DNA of 64,000 nt from Arcobacter sp. (GTDB lineage Bacteria; Campylobacterota; Campylobacteria; Campylobacterales; Sulfurimonadaceae). Location of the stretch: the NCBI GenBank assembly GCA_024637195.1, contig JAGXFN010000008.1:98557-162556 (forward strand), written 5' to 3'. A program made the translations under genes and the position numbers. The notes under the pieces were generated by a model that had not been told where the DNA came from, made no database searches, and saw only the letters and a program-made list of their open reading frames with translations. Shown piece after piece: positions 24,578 to 37,370 of this stretch; within the stretch, counting starts at the first letter, position 1; each line of letters starts with the position of its first letter.

Positions 24578-25837
24578 TTACCAATCTATAGACTGTATCT
24601 TACCAATTTTTAGCGGGAATAGAAAGCTTTTATTCTGTTTTAGCCTTATTATTCCTACTGAGCTCTCTGCTTTGTAGTTCTTGACAAAAATAATCGTGTC
24701 TCCCTCGGCAGAAAAACGCGGAAACTCATTGATTCCCGTAGCGGTCAGACGGCGGATAAAGTCACTTCTCGTACTTATCAGGTGAAGGTTGAAGGTATTG
24801 TGCGAAAATTCATGATCGCTTTCTCGCGATTTATAGACGATGTAGTTATTGTGCGCCGCCAGAGCTACATTGCTTTTGCCATAGTAGACCATCTGCTGCA
24901 CTCCGCTGGAACCGATCTTTTTAGAAAAGACATTAGGATAGCCCAAACGGTTAGAGACAAAAGCGATCTCACTCTCGTCATTTAAAAATTGTGCGCCGAC
25001 ATCTATTCCGCTATAGTCGGTAAGTTTTTGGAGTTTTTTAGAGGCAGTCTCATACAGATAGATGTCAGGCTGTCCCATTGGTGCCATTGTCACAAGCACT
25101 TTTTTCCCATCCTTGCTCACATCTGAACAGACGATCATCCCATCACTTTGAAGGATCTTTTCACTTTCGCCCGTGTATCTGTTCATCTTGTACAGTGTCG
25201 GAACTTTTGAGTCCAGGACCGAATAGTAAAAACTGCTCTGCTCTTTGTCCGCCCAGTGAGGAAAGACATTCAAACCACCTTTGACAATGACATGCTGATA
25301 GGTCAGCGTGTAGTCAGAGATCACGATCTCACTCTCATTTGGTCCGATCAAACGTGCAATCAAAACATATGACTTCATCCACTCAACCGGCTCAGCTCCG
25401 ATAAAATCATTAATATCCGTCGCAAGGTTGTGCACCAAAAAGACATACAGACTCTCTTTTTTTATACGAAAGCTTTTCGCACGCAAGACCTTGGAATCGA
25501 TGGCCGAAAGAAGCTTGTAATCACAGTTCAAGTTACCGTCGCTGTCTTCACGAAGACGGTAGCGCAGCACATAGTCGCGTTTGGCATTATCTATAATTAC
25601 ATCATTCGCATCAAAAGCGTTCACGCTGTACTTGTCATACACATTAAAGATAGAGAGCACATTTAAGTCTGCGGCCAATACTTTAAAAAACTTTTTGGAA
25701 AGCATCCCTTGGTAATCTACCGAGGCATCCTCGATAGAGATAGAGGGCAGCCTATCTACTTTTTTGATGACTTCAATGGTTGCGTCTGCCGCAAAAATAT
25801 TTATACTCAGTAAGAGGGTTAATACGATTTTATACAA
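24578..25837 (-). CDS. tolB: Tol-Pal system protein TolB
   Basis: 419 residues with a signal peptide (about 1-17), an N-terminal TolB domain and a C-terminal WD40-like beta-propeller (repeats such as SKDGKKVLVTMAP, and FSAEGDTIIFVKN). TolB is periplasmic and binds Pal and TolA during outer-membrane constriction. It is 3 bases after tolA. Its usual downstream neighbour pal is missing here and lies at 17109. Confidence 0.93.
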   Translation of the reverse strand: MYKIVLTLLLSINIFAADATIEVIKKVDRLPSISIEDASVDYQGMLSKKFFKVLAADLNVLSIFNVYDKYSVNAFDANDVIIDNAKRDYVLRYRLREDSDGNLNCDYKLLSAIDSKVLRAKSFRIKKESLYVFLVHNLATDINDFIGAEPVEWMKSYVLIARLIGPNESEIVISDYTLTYQHVIVKGGLNVFPHWADKEQSSFYYSVLDSKVPTLYKMNRYTGESEKILQSDGMIVCSDVSKDGKKVLVTMAPMGQPDIYLYETASKKLQKLTDYSGIDVGAQFLNDESEIAFVSNRLGYPNVFSKKIGSSGVQQMVYYGKSNVALAAHNNYIVYKSRESDHEFSHNTFNLHLISTRSDFIRRLTATGINEFPRFSAEGDTIIFVKNYKAESSVGIIRLKQNKSFLFPLKIGKIQSIDW

Positions 25838-25840
25838 GGG

Positions 25841-26593
25841 TTATTCCTTCACAGTTAAAATAATGTCTAAGCTTATCGGCTTATTCTCCGGATGTGCCGG
25901 AAATTTGTGTAAGGCCTTCAAACAGGCATCCACCGCTTCATTAAAAAGTGCGTCTTGGGTGTATCTTATCACTCTAAAAGAAACCAATGTGCCGTAGGCA
26001 TCAATTTCAAGACGGACTTTTGCAACTTTTCCCACTGACTCAGCCGGCGGAAAAAAGTTGGCATAGATCTCAGCGTGTATTTTAGCCAAATATTCGTCAA
26101 CTACACCAGAAGAATCTCCCACAACCTTGACCTGCTGCTTGGAAAGCTTTAGATTTCTCACCAAAGAGCTCGCTTGGTTTGATGCGATCTTTTTTGTATC
26201 TTTTGTTTCAATGCGTTTTTGGATCTTTTTCAAAAACTTCTCATCCACTGCGGGCTTGTCCGTCTTGTTTCTTTTGATCAGTTTTTTTGTCTCAATCTTG
26301 CCAAAGAGCGAGGCCAGGTCCGTATTTGGTTTAGCCGTAGGCGTCTCAACTGTTTCAAGAGCCTTTTCAGATTCTGTTTTTTTTATGGGTTCAGACTTAT
26401 TTACTTTTACAGGCGGAGCCGTGGGAAGCGTGTTAAGATTGACGGCAATGTAGTCTGAAGAACTGAGCTGTATCTGCTTGATGCGGCTTTGTTGCATAAT
26501 AAAAAGAACAAAGGCAGATCCAAACAGCAAGAAAAGAGCAAAAGAGACTGCGGCCCCTAGATAAAAATAGAAATCATTGTTTCGTGAGAGCAA
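25841..26593 (-). CDS. tolA: TolA/TonB-like energy-transducing protein
   Basis: 250 residues: one N-terminal membrane segment (about 12-32), a Lys/Glu-rich middle (60-140) and a C-terminal TonB/TolA-like domain (KVRLEIDAYGTLVSFRVIR). It spans the periplasm and passes energy from TolQ-TolR to TolB-Pal. It is much shorter than E. coli TolA (421 residues), as in C. jejuni. It is placed between tolR and tolB. Confidence 0.9.
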   Translation of the reverse strand: MLSRNNDFYFYLGAAVSFALFLLFGSAFVLFIMQQSRIKQIQLSSSDYIAVNLNTLPTAPPVKVNKSEPIKKTESEKALETVETPTAKPNTDLASLFGKIETKKLIKRNKTDKPAVDEKFLKKIQKRIETKDTKKIASNQASSLVRNLKLSKQQVKVVGDSSGVVDEYLAKIHAEIYANFFPPAESVGKVAKVRLEIDAYGTLVSFRVIRYTQDALFNEAVDACLKALHKFPAHPENKPISLDIILTVKE

Positions 26594-26597
26594 GCGG

Positions 26598-26993
26598 CTA
26601 TCCGTTAGTTGCTAAGGAGACTTCGCTGAAACCTGCACGTTTTATAGCAGAAAGTATCATCATAACATCCCCATATCCCAATCGCTTGTCTGCTGATATC
26701 AGAATGGCTGATTTTGTGTCAAGTTTTTCCTGCGCATAGATATAGAAATTGTCTTCGAATCCGTTAAACAAGAATTTTTCGCCTTTAAGCATGATCTCTT
26801 TTTTTTCATTGATCACAATGTTTACCGGCGGTTTTTTACTCAGTGCTTTTTGCGCTGAACCCTGAGGAAGCTTTATGAGCTCTTCGTAAACGATTGTTGG
26901 AGCAATCACCATCAAAATAGCCAATAAAACCAACATCACGTCCACAAGGGGCGTGATGTTAAGTTCAGGGTTTTCATCCCATTCATAATGCAC
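26598..26993 (-). CDS. tolR: TolR/ExbD-family biopolymer transport protein
   Basis: 131 residues with a single N-terminal membrane helix. It carries the conserved essential Asp in ITPLVDVMLVLLAILM and a periplasmic domain with the usual ISADKRLGYGDVM segment. It forms the proton-driven motor with TolQ and sits two bases after tolQ in a compact operon. Confidence 0.95.
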   Translation of the reverse strand: MHYEWDENPELNITPLVDVMLVLLAILMVIAPTIVYEELIKLPQGSAQKALSKKPPVNIVINEKKEIMLKGEKFLFNGFEDNFYIYAQEKLDTKSAILISADKRLGYGDVMMILSAIKRAGFSEVSLATNG

Positions 26994-26995
26994 TT

Positions 26996-27565
26996 TTATT
27001 CCTTGGACTTGGCCATCAGCGCATCACTTTGCATACGGATAAGACCCGAAAGCTCGTATGCTTTGCGTTTGAGCAGCTGATGAAACGTGTAGGCAAAGAT
27101 AGCTACAAAAATACCTGCAGCCGTTGCAATAAGTGCATCCGAGACACCCGCTGCGATCAAAGACATCGAGGCACTTGCCTGACCGATATCTTTAAAAGTG
27201 TCCAGTATAGAGACAACCGTGCCAAACAGACCGATAAACGGAGAGGTTGAAGCCACGACAGACAAGAGACTCAGGCCTTTTGTCGCATCCTTGGTCGCTG
27301 CAAACTGGCAAAGATCTAAAATCTCTTTGCACAGTACTGCATTGCGTTTCAAGAAGGGACCGATGTAGGAGAATGGAGATACCGAATTTGAACCCATCAG
27401 AAGAGACTCAAGCGACTCTTTTTCTTGAGAAACCCATGCCTGAAGGGAAAAGTATCGATAAATAAAGACCCAGGTAATGGCAATGAAATAGACAGAGAGC
27501 ACACCCAGCACAATAAGTGTAACCGGATGTGAATCTGATAAAAATGCAGTGAGTGATTGTATCAT
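26996..27565 (-). CDS. tolQ: TolQ/ExbB-family proton channel protein
   Basis: 189 residues with three membrane segments (about 16-36, 100-125 and 145-165) and the MotA/TolQ/ExbB family signature around STSPFIGLFGTVVSI and DALIATAAGIFVAI. It is the motor stator of the Tol system. Its start overlaps the atpC stop, so the tol operon runs directly on from the ATP synthase genes, as in C. jejuni. Confidence 0.95.
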   Translation of the reverse strand: MIQSLTAFLSDSHPVTLIVLGVLSVYFIAITWVFIYRYFSLQAWVSQEKESLESLLMGSNSVSPFSYIGPFLKRNAVLCKEILDLCQFAATKDATKGLSLLSVVASTSPFIGLFGTVVSILDTFKDIGQASASMSLIAAGVSDALIATAAGIFVAIFAYTFHQLLKRKAYELSGLIRMQSDALMAKSKE

Positions 27566-27957
27566 TAGATAAGTTTGTGTGCTGCCGACTCGATCTTAGC
27601 AGACACGGTTGCAATAGCCGCAGCATTGTCTGATACCGAACGAACAAGTTCTTTAGCATTGGAAATTGCTTTTGCAATGTCACTTTCACTGTCACCGCGT
27701 ATGGCTACAGCACCGTCAGCAAGAACAATAACCTTGTTCTCATCAACTTTGACGTGGCCCCAGTTGATGACAACAGATTCAGTCACTTTGTCCTCTTTTA
27801 CAAAATCAATGACACCCGCTTGAAGAAGCGTAGTCAATGATGCATGTTCAGGAAGCACACCAAATTCGCCCTCTTCGCCAGGAAGTGTGACCTCAGTCAC
27901 CTCACCTGTGAAAATGGCACCGCTTGGTGTTACGATCTCTAGTTGAAGAGTATTCAT
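27565..27957 (-). CDS. atpC: ATP synthase epsilon subunit
   Basis: 130 residues. The N-terminal beta-sandwich (LEIVTPSGAIFTGEV, then LPGEEGEFGVLPEHA) and the two-helix C-terminal domain are present. It couples F1 to the c-ring and regulates ATP hydrolysis. It ends at the start of tolQ. Confidence 0.97.
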   Translation of the reverse strand: MNTLQLEIVTPSGAIFTGEVTEVTLPGEEGEFGVLPEHASLTTLLQAGVIDFVKEDKVTESVVINWGHVKVDENKVIVLADGAVAIRGDSESDIAKAISNAKELVRSVSDNAAAIATVSAKIESAAHKLI

Positions 27958-27966
27958 GTGAATCCC

Positions 27967-30257
<2,291 letters not shown>

Positions 30258-30267
30258 TTACTGGTCC

Positions 30268-31785
30268 TTAGTTCGCAGAAAAAGTTGATTTAAACTCTTC
30301 CAATGCTTTTTTCATCAATGCGTCTGTCTCATCATCAATTTTCTTTGCTGAACGGATGTTCTCAAAGATCTGCGGATAAGATGCCTCAATAAATGGATAA
30401 AGCTCTGATTCAAAACGAACAACATTTGAAGCGTCCATATCATCCAGGTAACCGCTGTTACCGGCGAATATAATGAGTGCTTGCTTCTCAGCTGAAAGCG
30501 GAGAGTAGGCAGGCTGCTTAAGCACCTCTACCATTCTTTGTCCACGCTCAAGCTGGTTGCGAGAAAGCTCATCAAGGTCAGATGCGAACTGAGCAAATGC
30601 CTGAAGTTCACGATACTGTGCAAGGTCAAGACGAAGTGTACCTGCCACTTGTTTTGTTGCTTTGATCTGGGCAGCCCCACCAACGCGAGATACTGAAAGA
30701 CCGACATTGATTGCCGGGCGGATACCTGCATTGAACAGGTCAGTCTCAAGGAAGATCTGACCGTCTGTAATAGAGATAACGTTTGTTGGGATATATGCCG
30801 CAACATCGCCTGCTTGTGTCTCAATGATCGGAAGTGCTGTCAATGAACCCGCACCTTTTTCATCATTAAGCTTAGCCGCACGCTCAAGTAAACGAGAGTG
30901 TAGATAGAAAACATCACCAGGATATGCTTCACGGCCCGGAGGACGACGAAGGATAAGTGACATTTCACGGTAAGCAACCGCATGCTTGGAAAGATCATCA
31001 TAAACGATCAGACCATGACGCGCGCTGTCACGGAAATATTCACCCATTGTCACACCAGTGTACGGTGCAAGGAACTGAAGTGCCGCAGCCTCAGAAGCTG
31101 TCGAAGAGACGATGATAGTGTAATCCATCGCTCCGTGATCTTCAAGTTTGCGAACGATCTGTGCTACTGTTGACTGTTTCTGGCCAATCGCAACATAGAT
31201 ACAGACAACACCATTGCCTTTTTGGTTGATGATCGCGTCAAGTGCAATCGTTGTCTTACCTGTCTGACGGTCACCGATGATAAGCTCACGCTGTCCACGT
31301 CCGATCGGAACCAAAGCGTCAATCGCCTTGATCCCTGTAGCCAATGGTTCATGTACCGATTTACGGTCCATAATACCAGGAGCTTTCTCCTCAACGAAAC
31401 GCGTTTCACTTGTCTCGATCGGGCCTTTACCGTCTATAGGCTCGCCCATTGCATTAACAACACGTCCAAGAAGCGCATCGCCGACAGGAACACGTAGAAG
31501 TTTACCAAGGCGCTTTGCCGAAGTACCTTCACGAAGTCCTTCGCTAGAACCAAGAATAACAACACCTACTGCTGCCTCTTCTAAGTTCATTGCAAGTCCT
31601 TGAGTACCATTCTCGAACTCAACCATTTCACCAGCCATTACATTTTTTAGGCCGTATACTTTTGCAACGCCATCTGACAATGAGATGACCTTACCTGTTT
31701 CATTAATATCTACACTTAACTCAAAGTTATCAATACGTTCTTTGATAATTGAACTAATTTCGTCTGCTTGTATTTTCGCTACCAC
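30268..31785 (-). CDS. atpA: ATP synthase alpha subunit
   Basis: 505 residues. It has P-loop GDRQTGKT, the signature [14 protein letters not shown] and the N-terminal beta-barrel. It is the non-catalytic nucleotide-binding subunit of F1 and lies between atpH and atpG. Confidence 0.98.
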   Translation of the reverse strand: MVAKIQADEISSIIKERIDNFELSVDINETGKVISLSDGVAKVYGLKNVMAGEMVEFENGTQGLAMNLEEAAVGVVILGSSEGLREGTSAKRLGKLLRVPVGDALLGRVVNAMGEPIDGKGPIETSETRFVEEKAPGIMDRKSVHEPLATGIKAIDALVPIGRGQRELIIGDRQTGKTTIALDAIINQKGNGVVCIYVAIGQKQSTVAQIVRKLEDHGAMDYTIIVSSTASEAAALQFLAPYTGVTMGEYFRDSARHGLIVYDDLSKHAVAYREMSLILRRPPGREAYPGDVFYLHSRLLERAAKLNDEKGAGSLTALPIIETQAGDVAAYIPTNVISITDGQIFLETDLFNAGIRPAINVGLSVSRVGGAAQIKATKQVAGTLRLDLAQYRELQAFAQFASDLDELSRNQLERGQRMVEVLKQPAYSPLSAEKQALIIFAGNSGYLDDMDASNVVRFESELYPFIEASYPQIFENIRSAKKIDDETDALMKKALEEFKSTFSAN

Positions 31786-31805
31786 TATTTTTCTCCTTTC
31801 TAAGG

Positions 31806-32339
31806 TTAAATTGCTTTAAGAATATGATCGATTAACGAAGTGTTGATTCTTTGTTTAGAGAAGTTTATCTCTACACCAAGGTCTTCAACTTCAACTTTAA
31901 TGCCATCAAAATTTGTTTTAACAAACTCTAAAGTGATGTTTGCATTGACTTTTTTACCCAGTCCGCTGCTCAAGGCTTCAACTGTTTTAGCATCCATGTC
32001 TAAATCACTAAAGATCTTTCCTGTGTAAGCATTATTAACCACTGCAATCTCTTTCGAGATCTGATCTGCAATTTCAGGAATCAATTCAAGACGATTCTTC
32101 TCTGCGAGAAGTTTCAAAAAATTATTGATCTTTTCACTTTTTGCTTTTTCAACGGCTGCCAATAGGATCTCTTCTTTCGCTGAAGAGGAGACCATCGGGG
32201 CAGCGATAAAATCAACAAAATCCTCGTTTTCAAACTGAGATGAAAGGGCATCAAATATAGCCGATATAGCGGCTAGATTTTCTGCATTTTCACCTTCCAA
32301 AAGCGCTTTTACATAACGCTTTGCTACTAAAGCTGCCAT
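31806..32339 (-). CDS. atpH: ATP synthase delta subunit
   Basis: 177 residues, OSCP/delta family, with N-terminal [11 protein letters not shown] and the conserved C-terminal region [16 protein letters not shown]. It links the F1 head to the b stalk. Its start overlaps the atpF stop. Confidence 0.95.
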   Translation of the reverse strand: MAALVAKRYVKALLEGENAENLAAISAIFDALSSQFENEDFVDFIAAPMVSSSAKEEILLAAVEKAKSEKINNFLKLLAEKNRLELIPEIADQISKEIAVVNNAYTGKIFSDLDMDAKTVEALSSGLGKKVNANITLEFVKTNFDGIKVEVEDLGVEINFSKQRINTSLIDHILKAI

Positions 32340-32857
32340 TATGCCACCTTCTTCAAGATGATATCAGCAAAGGCTTCTTTGTCAAGACCTGCATTGTCTT
32401 GGCTTAAAGCTTCTGATAGCACTTCTTCTACAACGGTACGGACCATCTGGCGTTTTTCAAGCGCGATGACGTCGTTTTGCTGTTTTTCAAAATTACTCAA
32501 CTCAAATTCAAGCTGTGCAGCCATCTTCTCGTTAATAATCTTATTCTCTTTTTTACAGTTACTCATAATCTCATCGGCAAGTACTTTTGCCTCTTCGATA
32601 CTTGAGTTTGCTGCTTCTTTTGCTGCTTTTGTCTCTTTCAATCGGTTTTGAACCTTTTCAAGTTCATCCGCGATACCCTGAGTACGCCCTGTAAAATACG
32701 CTTTTACAGGATCAGCTATAAGGTAATATACAATACCAGCAAAGATGAGGAAGTTGACCGTACGCTGAATGATATCAGTTTCCGTTCCTGACGCTTCTGC
32801 ATGTTCTGCTGCAAAGGTTACCCCTGCAAAAAAAGCCATTAAAAATATGTGTTTCAT
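32339..32857 (-). CDS. atpF: ATP synthase subunit b
   Basis: 172 residues. It has an N-terminal stretch that looks like a signal peptide (MKHIFLMAFFAGVTFAAEHA), a membrane helix (about 34-50) and a long charged helix forming the peripheral stalk. A second hydrophobic N-terminus of this kind is usual for AtpF of Campylobacterota. Confidence 0.94.
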   Translation of the reverse strand: MKHIFLMAFFAGVTFAAEHAEASGTETDIIQRTVNFLIFAGIVYYLIADPVKAYFTGRTQGIADELEKVQNRLKETKAAKEAANSSIEEAKVLADEIMSNCKKENKIINEKMAAQLEFELSNFEKQQNDVIALEKRQMVRTVVEEVLSEALSQDNAGLDKEAFADIILKKVA

Positions 32858-32869
32858 ACGCTCAGATCC

Positions 32870-33292
32870 TTATATCTTGCTAAATTTAGCTTTGATCGCC
32901 GTCTTAAAGAGTGGAACCTCTGACAATAAAGCATTGGTCAGACTCTCACGCTCTGATGCAAGCGATGCGTTGAAAGCTGCAAATCTCTCTGCCAGCTCAG
33001 CTTTTTTAGCTTCAATTTTGCTCTCTGAAAGTTCTTTAGCCTCGTTCACAACCTTCTCTCTAAGTGCCGTAGCTTCCGCCTTGGCCTCAGAGATAATTTT
33101 CTGTGCCTGTGCATGCAACTCCGCAATCTCTTCGCCATTATTTCCAACCTCTTCGAGGTCTTTTTTAATGTCGGCATCACGTTTTTGCATATACCCAAGC
33201 AAAGGGTTGTAAAGCCAAGAGTTCAGAAGTGCGATAAGGACCAAGAAAACGACTATCGTAATCAATAGTAGAACCGGACTGATATCTAACAT
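32870..33292 (-). CDS. atpF': ATP synthase subunit b'
   Basis: 140 residues from the ATG at 33292, chosen over the ATG at 33304 because the perfect ribosome binding site GGGAGGT lies between them. One membrane helix (about 6-26) is followed by a long amphipathic helix. Two different b-type subunits form a heterodimeric stalk. The a and c subunits (atpB, atpE) are not in the window. Confidence 0.93.
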   Translation of the reverse strand: MLDISPVLLLITIVVFLVLIALLNSWLYNPLLGYMQKRDADIKKDLEEVGNNGEEIAELHAQAQKIISEAKAEATALREKVVNEAKELSESKIEAKKAELAERFAAFNASLASERESLTNALLSEVPLFKTAIKAKFSKI

Positions 33293-33313
33293 CTTACCTC
33301 CCAAGTTAAAACA

Positions 33314-33373
33314 CCACCAGAATTCAATGAAGAGATCCGGTGGCCAAAATACTTAAAATTTTGTGAGATTATA
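33314..33373 (-). promoter_or_regulatory. ATP synthase operon promoter and leader hairpin
   Basis: TATAAT at 33373-33368 on the minus strand predicts a transcript with a leader of about 70 bases before atpF'. The leader holds an imperfect 8-base stem (CCACCGGA with TCTGGTGG, 33314-33343). It sits in the 119-base gap after parB. Confidence 0.55.
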
Positions 33374-33411
33374 CTGTGTGTTAATTGAAGGGTACTTAAA
33401 ACCGGGAGGAT

Positions 33412-34266
33412 TTAAGAGAAGAATTTTACAAATGTTGAAATTTCCTCATCACTTGAGAATGAAAAGATTAGTTTATGCTCTTTGATCTCGTAATTAATTA
33501 GCTGCTCATCCAAAACATCTTTCAAAATCTCCATGTTCAGCGCTTTTGATTTGGGCGCCGGAGTCGTGTTCTTATTTCCAGTTTCGCCCTCTTTGAACAG
33601 TTTGACCATCTTCTCGATATCGCGTACAGAGAGTTTCTGTCCGATGATCGAGTCAACCATAACATTCTGGTCTTTGCTGGAAAGGTTCACCATCACCTTA
33701 GCATGACCTGCGGAGATCTGTTTCTCTATAATCGCCTTTTGCGCCTTTGGTGTCAGCTGAAGCAAGCGGAGCGTATTGGTGATCTGCGAACGGCTTTTAT
33801 GGATAATGTTCGAAAGCTCGTCTTGTGTGATCTCGTGTATAGTGATCAACTCTTCATAAGATTTTGCCAGTTCGATCGCATTAAGCTCTTCCCGCTGGAT
33901 ATTTTCAATAAGGGCCAGCTCACGCATCTGCTCCGGTGTAGCAGAGACGACAACGGCCTTTATCGTTTTCGTCTTCGCCATTTTAGACGCGCGGAGGCGG
34001 CGTTCACCGGCAATCAGAATGTACTCATCCATCTGCTCTGCTATAACAACAGGCTGAAGCAGTCCGTGCTGCTTGATCGAGTCGGCAAGCTCCTGAAGCG
34101 CTCTCTCGTCAAAATGCTTACGCGGCTGATAAGGGTTGACTTTGATGTTGTTAAGCGGTATCTCTAAGATAGATTTTGAAGGAGAGATCTCATTATCGTA
34201 AGCCTCTTCAATCTCGCCCAGAAGTTCGCCAAGGCCTCGGCCGAGGGCCTGTGTCTTAACCGCCAT
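33412..34266 (-). CDS. parB: Chromosome-partitioning protein ParB
   Basis: 284 residues. The N-terminal CTPase/clamp domain has the PYQPRKHF and AGERRLRASKMAKT boxes, a helix-turn-helix follows (TQDELSNIIHKSRSQITNTL), and the C-terminus is a dimerization domain. ParB binds parS sites near the origin and loads SMC. It starts 2 bases after parA ends. I did not find a parS site in the window. Confidence 0.96.
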   Translation of the reverse strand: MAVKTQALGRGLGELLGEIEEAYDNEISPSKSILEIPLNNIKVNPYQPRKHFDERALQELADSIKQHGLLQPVVIAEQMDEYILIAGERRLRASKMAKTKTIKAVVVSATPEQMRELALIENIQREELNAIELAKSYEELITIHEITQDELSNIIHKSRSQITNTLRLLQLTPKAQKAIIEKQISAGHAKVMVNLSSKDQNVMVDSIIGQKLSVRDIEKMVKLFKEGETGNKNTTPAPKSKALNMEILKDVLDEQLINYEIKEHKLIFSFSSDEEISTFVKFFS

Positions 34267-34268
34267 AT

Positions 34269-35054
34269 TTAACCTGCCAATATAGCATGCGCAAGATCTT
34301 GATAAGCAAGCGATCCGCTGGATTTTACATCATACAAGATAGCCGGCTTGCCAAACGATGGTGATTCTGCCAGTTTTACATTTCGGGGGATGACGATGTA
34401 ATCTTCTCTGATGTCTTTAAAAAGTTTGCTTTCAAAATGCTGCGTCAGATCAGAGAAGACCTGTTTTGAAAGGTTATTCTGTGCCGTGAACATCGTCGGT
34501 AAAAAGCCTTTGATCGAAAGCTTTGGATTGATCGTCTTACGGATCAGACGCACTGTGTTGAGCAGCTGTGCCAAGCCTTCTAGGGCAAAGAACTCGCACT
34601 GGATAGGAATGATGACAGAGTTTGCTGCTGAGAGCGCATTGATCGTCATCGGTCCCAAAGCCGGCGGCGAATCGATGATGATATAATCATAATCTTTAAC
34701 TACTTTGTCAATCGCACGCTTTAAGATAAGTTCGCGGCCTTTTGAGTTTTTGGCATCATAGAACTCTTTTTCAACACCGACCAGACCAATGTTGGAGGGT
34801 GCGAGCGAAAGTGTCGGAAGGCTTGTCTTCAAGATGATATCATCAAGTTTTTTTGTGCCGATGAGGACATGATAGATGTTGTACTCATAGTCATTTCTAT
34901 GGTAGCCCAAAGAGGTCGTTGCATTCGCCTGAGGGTCAGCATCTATGAGAAGAACTTTTTTCTCTGCGACTGCTAAGGATGCTGCTAGATTGACGGCAGT
35001 TGTTGTTTTTCCAACCCCGCCCTTTTGATTTGCTATAGCGATTACTTCACTCAT
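34269..35054 (-). CDS. parA: Chromosome-partitioning ATPase ParA (Soj)
   Basis: 261 residues with the deviant Walker [10 protein letters not shown], the second motif around LLIDADPQ and the [13 protein letters not shown] region. It moves ParB-bound DNA in chromosome segregation. Its ATG overlaps the birA stop (ATGA). Confidence 0.97.
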   Translation of the reverse strand: MSEVIAIANQKGGVGKTTTAVNLAASLAVAEKKVLLIDADPQANATTSLGYHRNDYEYNIYHVLIGTKKLDDIILKTSLPTLSLAPSNIGLVGVEKEFYDAKNSKGRELILKRAIDKVVKDYDYIIIDSPPALGPMTINALSAANSVIIPIQCEFFALEGLAQLLNTVRLIRKTINPKLSIKGFLPTMFTAQNNLSKQVFSDLTQHFESKLFKDIREDYIVIPRNVKLAESPSFGKPAILYDVKSSGSLAYQDLAHAILAG

Positions 35055-35686
35055 CGTAAACTATATATCCTTTGTCCATCTATGTTCAAAGAGCCGTCAG
35101 CATTAAGTTCTGCGTTCTCTAGTGAAATCTTGTTGTCTTCATAATGAATACTATGATTTTTACTTCTTGAAAATTCTACCTCGTATTTACTAAAAATATG
35201 CTTCCATGAGTGCTTAATTTTTATCTTTTTAAAAAATTTGTTTAATAATTCTTTTTTATCTATTGTAATATCCAAGCAGGCAAAGCCTTCGGGCGATTTT
35301 AGTAGATTTATCCCTATCCCGCATAAGAGGTCGTTGCCCTTCAAAAAAGTTATCGTTCCTCCAATTTTTGCGCCATTGAGGTAAAAATCATTCGGCCATT
35401 TAAGCCAAAGTTCAGATCCGGCCTCACAAAGCGTCTCTTTTAAAAGATAAGAGAAGTAGATAGAACTGGATTCCAAAGGAAGATCTAAAGGAAGCGCATT
35501 CCTGCTCAGTGCAAATGAGAAGAAGAGATTTCCATCCATTCCAATCCATGCATTTCCCCTGCTTCCTATGCCCTGTGTCTGCCTATGCACTGCTATAGCA
35601 ACCGGAGAGACCAGCTCTTTGCTGCCAAGCTTCTCTTTGAGATAGCTCTGCGTAGAAGAGAGTTCGTCAAACCAGTATATCTGCAC
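35051..35686 (-). CDS. birA: Biotin-protein ligase
   Basis: 211 residues from a GTG at 35686 that lies inside the 3' end of fmt; the longer open frame to 35794 is not conserved. The catalytic domain includes [13 protein letters not shown], the ligase signature around [12 protein letters not shown] and the [14 protein letters not shown] motif. There is no N-terminal DNA-binding domain, so it is an enzyme only. It attaches biotin to carboxyl carrier proteins. Confidence 0.94.
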   Translation of the reverse strand: MQIYWFDELSSTQSYLKEKLGSKELVSPVAIAVHRQTQGIGSRGNAWIGMDGNLFFSFALSRNALPLDLPLESSSIYFSYLLKETLCEAGSELWLKWPNDFYLNGAKIGGTITFLKGNDLLCGIGINLLKSPEGFACLDITIDKKELLNKFFKKIKIKHSWKHIFSKYEVEFSRSKNHSIHYEDNKISLENAELNADGSLNIDGQRIYSLR

Positions 35687-36578
35687 GCTGCAATCTTTTA
35701 CCGTTAAGGTAGGCCTGTATCGCCATCTCGTTTTTTGATGCCGGCTGAACGCTAAAAATACGCACGGCCCCTTTTTTGCAGCCAATACCTGCACTCTCTT
35801 TGGAAATTTCCAAGATCTCGCCTTCAGCGTGCTCTCCCCTCTTGGATTCCAGACTCATCTTTTTGAGCTTGAGCCCACTTTGCAGGTATACGCCCGGCCA
35901 TGGCGTGTAGGCACGGTAGGTGTTGTAAAGAAGCTCGGCGTCTTCAAAGCGCACCAGTCCCTTTTCTTTGGTGATCTTCGAGCAGTGGCTGGCCTGGGTA
36001 TCGTCTTGCTTCTGCGGTGTCAGGGAATTGAAGTTTTTCAGCACATCCACTGTCAATTCTGCCGCCACCTCTGTCAAACGTACAAAAAGTTCTTCAACCA
36101 TCATTGTCTCAGAAATCTCAACGCGCGATATTTTCAAAATATCTCCCGTATCCAGTCCGACGTCCATTAGCATCGCCGTCACACCTGTTTCTTTGTCCCC
36201 GTTTAAAATCGCCTGCTGGATAGGACTCGCGCCTCTGTACTGCGGCAAAATGGAGGCATGCAGGTTGATGCAGGGGGCAATGTCGAGTATCTCCTTTGGA
36301 AGGATCTGTCCATAGGCGGCCACCACAATAAAATCGGGCTGGAGTGTTTTGATCTGCACATGCGTCTGCTCGGAGCGGAGATTTTGCGGTTGATGTACCT
36401 CGATGCCGTGTTCAAAGGCAACTGTTTTTACCGGAGGTGAAGTCAGGATCTTTTTTCTTCCCACAGGCTTGTCCGGCTGCGTAAAGACGCAGAGAACATT
36501 GATCTCGGCAGCTCTTATCAGCGTCTGCAAGATCGTCGAAGCATAATCGGGCGTACCCATATAAACGATATTTATCAC
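35667..36578 (-). CDS. fmt: Methionyl-tRNA formyltransferase
   Basis: 303 residues. It starts with IVYMGTPDYASTIL and has the catalytic region INLHASILPQYRGASPIQ and the LMDVGLDTGD motif, with a C-terminal OB-like domain. It formylates initiator Met-tRNA. The gene order proB-fmt-birA is that of C. jejuni. Confidence 0.97.
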   Translation of the reverse strand: MINIVYMGTPDYASTILQTLIRAAEINVLCVFTQPDKPVGRKKILTSPPVKTVAFEHGIEVHQPQNLRSEQTHVQIKTLQPDFIVVAAYGQILPKEILDIAPCINLHASILPQYRGASPIQQAILNGDKETGVTAMLMDVGLDTGDILKISRVEISETMMVEELFVRLTEVAAELTVDVLKNFNSLTPQKQDDTQASHCSKITKEKGLVRFEDAELLYNTYRAYTPWPGVYLQSGLKLKKMSLESKRGEHAEGEILEISKESAGIGCKKGAVRIFSVQPASKNEMAIQAYLNGKRLQRADILV

Positions 36579-36602
36579 AGTTTTCCTTTTTCTATCGGCG
36601 CC

Positions 36603-37370
36603 TTAGCACCCGGTTGAAGAGAAAAGCGTTCCGCCCTGATGCCTGTCTTCAAGCAAAAAGCTTTTCACATCGCTAAGATCAAAGCCTGAACTCAAAAACA
36701 TCATCTTATCTCTTTTGAGCAAGAAATCCGCTGCTTTGAGCTTTGTCACAATACCGCCCGTGGCAAAAGAGTTATTCGGTGTGACAACGGCGCTAAGCGC
36801 GCTCTCTTCGATCTCGCGTACGATCTTTAAGACAGCGGCATCCTCAAAAGCATGCGGATCTTTGTCATAGTAAGCATCAATATCAGATAAGATCACCAAC
36901 AGCTCACACTCAAAATAATGCGTGGCGTAGGCCGAGAGTTGATCGTTGTCGCCGAAGACGAGCTCTTCGATTGCGGTCGCATCGTTCTCGTTGATAATAG
37001 GTAAAACGCCATTGGAAAGAAGTGTCTCTATTGTGTCTTTGGCACTTTTGAGCTGTTCGGGTGATTTGAAGTTTGACGCGGTGACCAATATCTGCGAGGT
37101 CAGTACACCAAACTGCTCAAACTTCTTTTTGTAGCGGTTCATCAGCAGAGGCTGGCCAATCGCCGCCAAAGCCTGCTTGTTGGCAAGTATCTTCTTGTCA
37201 AGCTTGAGTTCGGTGTAACCAGCAGCCACAGCCCCCGAAGAGACCAGAATCACTTCGTACTTTTTACGCAGCTCGGCGATGAGATTCACTAGGTTTTGCA
37301 TGCGTTCTCGTGCAATGCGATTTTGGTCAGTTAAAACAGCAGAGCCGACTTTAATCACGATCCGTTTCAT
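36603..37370 (-). CDS. proB: Glutamate 5-kinase
   Basis: 255 residues of the amino acid kinase family: [20 protein letters not shown] and the [11 protein letters not shown] segment. It makes glutamyl phosphate, the first step of proline synthesis. The C-terminal PUA domain of E. coli ProB is absent, as in many short ProB proteins. Its ATG overlaps the obgE stop (ATGA). Confidence 0.96.
   Translation of the reverse strand: MKRIVIKVGSAVLTDQNRIARERMQNLVNLIAELRKKYEVILVSSGAVAAGYTELKLDKKILANKQALAAIGQPLLMNRYKKKFEQFGVLTSQILVTASNFKSPEQLKSAKDTIETLLSNGVLPIINENDATAIEELVFGDNDQLSAYATHYFECELLVILSDIDAYYDKDPHAFEDAAVLKIVREIEESALSAVVTPNNSFATGGIVTKLKAADFLLKRDKMMFLSSGFDLSDVKSFLLEDRHQGGTLFSSTGC

Noticed and set aside
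36603..37370. ProB without PUA domain as a truncation
   Set aside because: Short ProB proteins lacking the PUA domain are common, and the kinase domain is complete.
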